NCBI GenBank assembly: GCA_913056515.1
Contig: CAJXMP010000002.1
Coordinates: 1-53,006, forward strand
From: an uncultured Lewinella sp.
GTDB taxonomy: Bacteria > Bacteroidota > Bacteroidia > Chitinophagales > Saprospiraceae
Length of the DNA: 53,006 nt
Direction of reading: 5' to 3'
This document shows, in pieces, positions 48,182-53,006 of the stretch; position 1 is the first letter of the stretch, and each line of letters opens with the position of its first letter. A program made the translations under genes and the position numbers. The notes beneath the pieces are model-generated. The model worked only from the letters and a program-made list of their open reading frames with translations. It was not told the DNA's origin and searched no databases.

Positions 48182-50383
48182 TTAGTTAGCCATGGAGCTC
48201 ATAAAGTCGATTCTTACCAGTTGAATTTCTTCTAAAGTAATATCGTCTTCTTCCAATTCTTCGAAAGCTTTGTGTATGTCATCACTGTCTGCTTCCATAA
48301 AGTAATCTCTGATATCTTCATTAGAATATTCATCGACATTCTCCTCAATGTAATAGTTGATGTCCAGGCGAGTACCAGCGTTTACGATCACGTACATTTC
48401 ATCTAGTAGCTCTTCCATGGACATGCCATTTGCATCAGCAATATCATATAAAGGAATCTTTTTGTCAACAGACTGAATAATATTCACTTTGTTCTTAGAC
48501 TTGTTGGCTACTTGTTTGATAACAAACTCCTCTGGACGAATGATATTATTTTCCTCTACATACTTTGCAATCAAAGAAGTAAATCGAGTTCCGTAGCGTA
48601 GTGCTTTCCCTTTACTAACCCCAGAAATATTAGCTAAATCATCCGTATTAACTGGATAATTGGTTGCCATTTCCAATAGGGATGGATCTTGGAAGATCAC
48701 GAATGGAGGTAAATCTTTTTCTTTAGAGATTTGCTTTCTAAGGTCTTTCAATAAACTAAGTAATTGCTCATCAAGCACTGCCTCACTACCTCTATCGTCT
48801 ACATCAAAATCACTAGTCAATTGATCAAAATCTTGGTTGATAGCAATGTGATGTACTTCAGGTGATTGGATAAAAGCTCTTCCTTCTTCAGTTAATTTGA
48901 CTACTCCATATTGTTCAATGTCCTTGAATGCAAAACCATTCAATAAGGCATAGCTATAAACAGAGGACCAGAATAATTCAGATTGCTTCGCACCCTTACC
49001 AAAATCTTGGTGATCATTAAATTTATGGTCTAGAATAATCTTTGTCGTCTTACCAACGGCAAAATCAACTAAGGTATTGAGCTTAAATTCTTCTCTCAAA
49101 GTATCTATGGAAGATAAAGCCAATTGAAGCTCTTCTTTGATAGCAATCTTTTCTTTGGGTTGAGCGCAGTTATCGCACATCTTACTACATGCTGATGCAT
49201 CAAAACGCTCCCCAAAATAATTCAATAGAAAGGTTCTTCTACAAGAAGCTGTCTCCGCAAAAGCGGTAACCTCATTCAATAATTGCGTACCTAATTCTCT
49301 TTCAGCAACAGGCTTATCTCGCAAGAACTTTTCTAATTTTTGGATATCCTTGTGTGCAAAGTATGCAATACAAGTAGATGGTAATCCATCTCGTCCAGCT
49401 CGTCCGGTTTCTTGATAATAATTCTCAATACTCTTTGGAATATCGTAGTGGATCACAAAACGAACGTCAGGTTTATCAATACCCATACCGAAGGCAATAG
49501 TTGCTACAATTACATCTATCTCCTCCATCAAGAAATCATCTTGAGCCTTATTTCTTGTCTTAGCGTCTAGACCAGCATGATATGGTGCTGCTTTAATGCC
49601 ATTTACCGTTAAAAGATCAGCAATCTCTTTGGTAGACTTTCTAGCTTGCACGTATATAATACCTGATTTACCTTCAAACTGCTTAATTTGCTGAACGATG
49701 TTCTTAAAAACATTTTCTTTTTGACCCTTTGGTCTAATCTCATAGAACAGGTTGGTTCTATTGAAAGAAGAGCTAAAGTGATTTTCATCTTGCATGCCTA
49801 AGTTCTTAACGATATCAGTTTGAACTTTCGGCGTTGCAGTCGCAGTCAGTGCTATAATTGAAATATCTTGTGCTATTGCATTAATCATGCTCTTTATTCG
49901 GCGGTACTCCGGTCTAAAATCATGACCCCATTCCGATATACAATGGGCTTCATCAACAGCAACCATAGATATCTTTACCGATTTTAAGAATGCAATATTT
50001 TCTTCTTTAGTTAATGTCTCAGGGGCTATGTAAACCATCTTGGTAGCGCCTGATTGTATATCACTCTTAACTTTATTGATTTGAGTCCTAGATAAGGAAG
50101 AATTCCAAAAGTGGGCAACTGAATCATTCTTAGCATAAGAACGCACACTATCCACTTGATTTTTCATCAATGCGATAAGGGGAGATATAATGATAGCCGT
50201 ACCATCCATGATCATAGCTGGTAATTGGTAACATAAAGATTTACCACCACCAGTTGGCATAGTTACAAAGGTGTCTTTTCCTTCTAGTACGGATTGAATA
50301 ATTGCCTCTTGCTCTCCTTTGAATGTATCAAATCCGAAGTGCTGTAACAATGATTCATTTAAATTGAGTGACTTCAATACCAT
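48182..50383 (-). CDS. recQ: ATP-dependent DNA helicase RecQ
   Basis: RecQ unwinds recombination and replication intermediates 3'-5'. The 733-residue protein has Walker A TGGGKSLCYQLPA near 45, the DEAH box VDEAHCISEWGHDFRP, QETGRAGRDGLPS with the arginine finger, zinc-binding cysteines (CRRTFLLNYFGE, CSKMCDNC), an RQC winged helix, an HRDC domain (about 545-615) and a C-terminal extension resembling the HTH_40 domain. It is about 120 residues longer than E. coli RecQ because of that tail, common in Bacteroidota. It is co-directional with aroQ. Confidence 0.94.
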   Translation of the reverse strand: MVLKSLNLNESLLQHFGFDTFKGEQEAIIQSVLEGKDTFVTMPTGGGKSLCYQLPAMIMDGTAIIISPLIALMKNQVDSVRSYAKNDSVAHFWNSSLSRTQINKVKSDIQSGATKMVYIAPETLTKEENIAFLKSVKISMVAVDEAHCISEWGHDFRPEYRRIKSMINAIAQDISIIALTATATPKVQTDIVKNLGMQDENHFSSSFNRTNLFYEIRPKGQKENVFKNIVQQIKQFEGKSGIIYVQARKSTKEIADLLTVNGIKAAPYHAGLDAKTRNKAQDDFLMEEIDVIVATIAFGMGIDKPDVRFVIHYDIPKSIENYYQETGRAGRDGLPSTCIAYFAHKDIQKLEKFLRDKPVAERELGTQLLNEVTAFAETASCRRTFLLNYFGERFDASACSKMCDNCAQPKEKIAIKEELQLALSSIDTLREEFKLNTLVDFAVGKTTKIILDHKFNDHQDFGKGAKQSELFWSSVYSYALLNGFAFKDIEQYGVVKLTEEGRAFIQSPEVHHIAINQDFDQLTSDFDVDDRGSEAVLDEQLLSLLKDLRKQISKEKDLPPFVIFQDPSLLEMATNYPVNTDDLANISGVSKGKALRYGTRFTSLIAKYVEENNIIRPEEFVIKQVANKSKNKVNIIQSVDKKIPLYDIADANGMSMEELLDEMYVIVNAGTRLDINYYIEENVDEYSNEDIRDYFMEADSDDIHKAFEELEEDDITLEEIQLVRIDFMSSMAN

Positions 50384-50636
50384 AATAACTTAATTTATCA
50401 TTCAAGTCGCTGAAATAGCGGATTTGAGATAAATAACTTGGACATAAAACAATTAAATCTATTAATTGATTAAAAAATCATAATTTTCGAGTGTAAAAAG
50501 GAGAGTTAAATTGGTGTGTTTTTCAAAATTTCACCGAAAGTAAGATTTAAACATCTAAAATTCAACTAATTACAATCAAAAAAATTAGGCTTTGATTTTT
50601 TTCTAATCGAAAGCGTACAAAAATAAAAAAATACAG
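50384..50636. other. A/T-rich intergenic region between recQ and kdsD
   Basis: This 253-base stretch separates divergent genes. It is rich in A and T runs and holds no exact TAnnTTTG element on either strand and no strong hairpin. Both promoters must lie here, but I cannot place them. Confidence 0.3.
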
Positions 50637-51605
50637 GTGATTAGCACTATAGAAATACTAGAAACTGCAAGAGAAACTATAAAAATTGAGCATCAGGCAA
50701 TTAGCCGACTATTAGATGCAATTGATGATGATTTTGCACAAATCGTTCAATTAATCTATGGCAGCGCTGGCCGATTAGTGATCACTGGAATTGGGAAAAG
50801 TGCACTGGTGGGTCAAAAAATTGTGGCCACACTCAATTCTACTGGCACACCCGCTTTATTCATGCATGCAGCAGATGCCATCCATGGAGACCTCGGCATG
50901 ATTCAGGAATCAGATATCCTGCTATGTATCTCAAAAAGTGGTGAAACTGCAGAAATCAAAGCACTAGTGCCTTTAATCAAACAACTTCAAGTTCCATTGA
51001 TTGCTTTAGTAGCCAATAAAGATTCATACTTAGGTAAGCATGCTAATTGGATTTTACATACCCCAATGGAAAAAGAAGCAGATCCGAATAATCTAGCACC
51101 CACCACCTCTACTACCCTACAGATGGTCATGGGAGATGCGCTAGCTACTGCTTTACTTAAAGCAAAAGGATTTACTCCAAATGATTTTGCTCAATTTCAT
51201 CCCGGAGGTGCTTTAGGTAAACAACTCTACCTGAAAGTCGCAGACTTATTTCCCAATAACGAAAAACCGAGTGTACAAGCGCATACAGATATTCGATCAT
51301 TAATATTAGAAATCACCAGTAAACGACTGGGTTGTGCGGTAGTAGTTGATGAAAAAGAACAAATCCTAGGTATCGTTACCGATGGAGATTTAAGAAGAAT
51401 GTTAGAACAACATAAAGATACCTCGAATCTCACAGCAGGTGATATAATGAGTACTGCACCCAAAACCACTCCATCCGATACCCTTGCAGTCAAGGCATTG
51501 AATATCATGCGAACCAATAGTATTTCGCAATTGATCATTACAGAAGATGGAGCCTATAAAGGAATAGTCCACTTACATGACCTCATTCGAGAAGGTATTA
51601 TCTAA
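50637..51605 (+). CDS. kdsD: D-arabinose-5-phosphate isomerase (KpsF/GutQ type)
   Basis: This enzyme makes arabinose 5-phosphate, the first step to Kdo for lipopolysaccharide. The 322-residue product has an N-terminal SIS domain (GIGKSALVGQKIVATLNSTG, HGDLGMIQESDILLCISKSG, then ETAEI) and two CBS domains (about 205-320). The start is GTG at 50637; no in-frame ATG occurs near the N-terminus. Its TAA shares one base with the ATG of the next gene (TAATG), so at least three genes form an operon. Confidence 0.92.
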   Translation: MISTIEILETARETIKIEHQAISRLLDAIDDDFAQIVQLIYGSAGRLVITGIGKSALVGQKIVATLNSTGTPALFMHAADAIHGDLGMIQESDILLCISKSGETAEIKALVPLIKQLQVPLIALVANKDSYLGKHANWILHTPMEKEADPNNLAPTTSTTLQMVMGDALATALLKAKGFTPNDFAQFHPGGALGKQLYLKVADLFPNNEKPSVQAHTDIRSLILEITSKRLGCAVVVDEKEQILGIVTDGDLRRMLEQHKDTSNLTAGDIMSTAPKTTPSDTLAVKALNIMRTNSISQLIITEDGAYKGIVHLHDLIREGII

Positions 51606-52600
51606 TGCGGTGGATTACCCTACTTGTAGTCTGTATATTTTGGACAGCTTGCTCTAATGAACCTACTGAGGTAACATTGAGCTTTTATCATTGGAAAAGT
51701 ATTCCAGATAAGCCATCGGATGTTGTAGCATATCTGGATCAAGTTGACAATGAACATATACACTACCGAATATTTGATTTAGTCCAACAAGGCGAAGAGA
51801 TCGTGCCAGTAGCGGATGCTGCCCTAGATACAGTATTACTGCAAAACAGAACCTTTACTGCATGTATTTTTATCACCAATGCATGTTTTAAATCCAATAG
51901 ACAGGTGGAGGAATTGGCACGAAAGACTTGGTTCAAAATTCAAGACAAACTTTCGAAAGCAGCTCTTTTAGAGCAGTGCATTGAAATTCAAATCGATTGC
52001 GATTGGACAGCCGGAACTCGTTCAGCATATTTTGAATACTTAACTGCATTAAAAAACATACTCCCAGATTCAATAGCAATCACCGCTACGATTAGACTAC
52101 ATCAAGTGCGATATCCAGCAGAGACCGGAATACCTCCTGTTGAACGCGGTGCATTGATGTGTTATAATATGGGTGATATTCAAGATATGGATGAGATTAA
52201 TTCCATTTTTTCCTTGGATATTCTTAAAACTTATTTACTAGACAATATGAGCTACCCCATACCGCTAGATATTGCGCTGCCTGCTTTTGACTGGTATTTA
52301 GTTTACAGGGACAACAAGCTTTTCAAAATCATTCATAAACCAGAAGATAAGCTTACAGCCTTACTTCAAGATCAATCCAGTTTTATTTTAGATGCAGACC
52401 AATACGTGGCAGGCCATTATTTATATCGTGGTGACTATATCAAATTCGAAGAAGTACAGGTCCAAGACCTCCAAGTAGCTTTAGAGTATATAAATAAAAC
52501 GAAGTTGAAGACCGGCAAATATTTATTATTTTACCATCTGAATAATGAATTGACAACAAAACTTCCTAATGAAATCATACAGCAACTTGTTCATCCATAG
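51605..52600 (+). CDS. Lipoprotein resembling DUF3142 TIM-barrel proteins
   Basis: A lipoprotein signal (MRWITLLVVCIFWTAC) gives a lipid cysteine at residue 16. The middle part contains IEIQIDCDWTAGTRSAYFEY and ITATIRLHQVRYP, MCYNMGD and LDIALPAFDWYLVYR, a layout that fits a TIM barrel of the DUF3142 or glycosidase-like class. No catalytic pair can be assigned with confidence. It is translationally coupled to kdsD, and its end overlaps the next gene by 32 bases. Confidence 0.72.
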   Translation: MRWITLLVVCIFWTACSNEPTEVTLSFYHWKSIPDKPSDVVAYLDQVDNEHIHYRIFDLVQQGEEIVPVADAALDTVLLQNRTFTACIFITNACFKSNRQVEELARKTWFKIQDKLSKAALLEQCIEIQIDCDWTAGTRSAYFEYLTALKNILPDSIAITATIRLHQVRYPAETGIPPVERGALMCYNMGDIQDMDEINSIFSLDILKTYLLDNMSYPIPLDIALPAFDWYLVYRDNKLFKIIHKPEDKLTALLQDQSSFILDADQYVAGHYLYRGDYIKFEEVQVQDLQVALEYINKTKLKTGKYLLFYHLNNELTTKLPNEIIQQLVHP

Positions 52601-53006
52601 CTTAAAGTGTTGTGGCGTACTTACCTTATTGTTGTTTATCCCTTTTCAAGTGGATTGGGCTTGTGGCCCATATGTAGATGAAGGATATACTTTTCATTTC
52701 ATTGACCGAGCTATTTTAGGAGAAGAACTTCGTTCCGACATGATATTGGAGCACTTAGCATCAGACTATATCTACTACGATAGACTAGAAGATGCCGCCA
52801 TGAATAATATTCAGGAATGGCAAAAAAGTGTATGCGAAGATGCGCCCATAGAGGATGTACAAGCTGCGATATATGATTTTTCAAAGAAGGACTATGAAGA
52901 TCTACTTCAAAACATTCGAGTGGACCACATGCCCGTGCCTTACCACATGACCCGAAATGCTTTTGTATCCTATTTACACCAGAACAAATGCCAAGGAACA
53001 GTAGAG
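52569..53006 (+). CDS. Secreted protein, N-terminal part (runs off the right edge)
   Basis: From the ATG at 52569, 146 codons stay open to the window end. The product has a signal peptide (about residues 14-31: CGVLTLLLFIPFQVDWA) and then ACGPYVDEGYTFHFIDRAIL, followed by a helical, acidic region. I link the ACG-P-DE opening to a group of large secreted Bacteroidota proteins of unknown function, from memory. The start lies within the end of the preceding gene in another frame. Function unknown. Confidence 0.65.
   Translation, partial: MKSYSNLFIHSLKCCGVLTLLLFIPFQVDWACGPYVDEGYTFHFIDRAILGEELRSDMILEHLASDYIYYDRLEDAAMNNIQEWQKSVCEDAPIEDVQAAIYDFSKKDYEDLLQNIRVDHMPVPYHMTRNAFVSYLHQNKCQGTVE

Overview
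The window is a gene-dense, low-to-moderate GC stretch of chromosome from a member of the Bacteroidota, most likely a free-living saprospirian-type bacterium (the order is an inference). The phylum rests on several independent signs: a complete gldK-gldL-gldM-gldN set with a PorP/SprF-like gene (type IX secretion/gliding), a three-gene succinate dehydrogenase with a single cytochrome b subunit, an rpsF-rpsR-rplI operon without ssb, A-rich leaders in place of Shine-Dalgarno boxes, and repeated matches to the Bacteroidota promoter element TAnnTTTG. I see no rRNA, tRNA, CRISPR array, transposase, integrase or phage gene; it reads as stable chromosome with some lineage-specific accessory genes.

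Layout. 1-560: 5' part of an exported FG-GAP/VCBS-repeat lipoprotein (minus strand, runs off the left edge). 686-1953: rpsF-rpsR-rplI with a textbook promoter and a terminator. 1962-5605: sdhCAB operon. 5720-8447: a 165-aa unknown gene and RNase R. 8580-12319: a DUF819 membrane protein facing a GH113-like glycosidase and an alpha-helical 497-aa protein. 12469-12858: a 72-aa HTH protein followed by a strongly folding three-way-junction element, then the terminator of the DUF4920 lipoprotein gene. 13575-17272: two tandem exported MORN-repeat/caspase-fold proteins, each with its own terminator, followed by an exported MsrA coupled to a cytoplasmic-type MsrB and a MOSC protein. 18842-26310: PlsC, malic enzyme, a small secreted protein, a large PIG-L deacetylase, a previously untracked 47-aa membrane peptide and an SSS symporter. 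26318-29562: DUF2911 protein, an SDR-like dehydrogenase and a beta-helix lipoprotein. 29644-33169: a tightly packed three-glycosyltransferase operon. 33216-35141: Upf1-like helicase. 35191-41048: gldN, gldM, gldL, gldK and porP/sprF. 41205-45981: LRR protein, GT2, small membrane protein and MsbA-like ABC exporter. 46039-50383: radC, rnpA, a secreted unknown, aroQ and recQ. 50637-53006: Kdo-pathway isomerase kdsD, a TIM-barrel-like lipoprotein and the start of a secreted cysteine-containing protein.

How genes work together. The Gld/Por genes build the type IX secretion motor and its periplasmic ring. The 29.6-33.2 kb cluster looks like one glycan pathway: a polyprenyl-phosphate-hexose synthase-like GT2, a processive CslA-like GT2 and a GT-C enzyme that would use the lipid-linked sugar. 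PIG-L, the 47-aa peptide and the SSS symporter form a second likely unit for release and uptake of an amino-sugar-containing compound. The MORN-caspase pair is the best candidate for an undescribed system: two exported cysteine-protease-like proteins whose MORN arrays are headed by a recurring cysteine-pair motif, next to an exported methionine sulfoxide reductase.

Several starts were moved from the ORF track: the TTG starts of the MOSC, PIG-L, beta-helix, 497-aa and LRR genes were replaced by downstream ATGs, the rnpA and DUF4920 starts were moved to internal ATGs, and the SDR start was moved to an ATG overlapping the upstream stop. All assignments come from reading the sequence and from memory of protein families; no database search was run.
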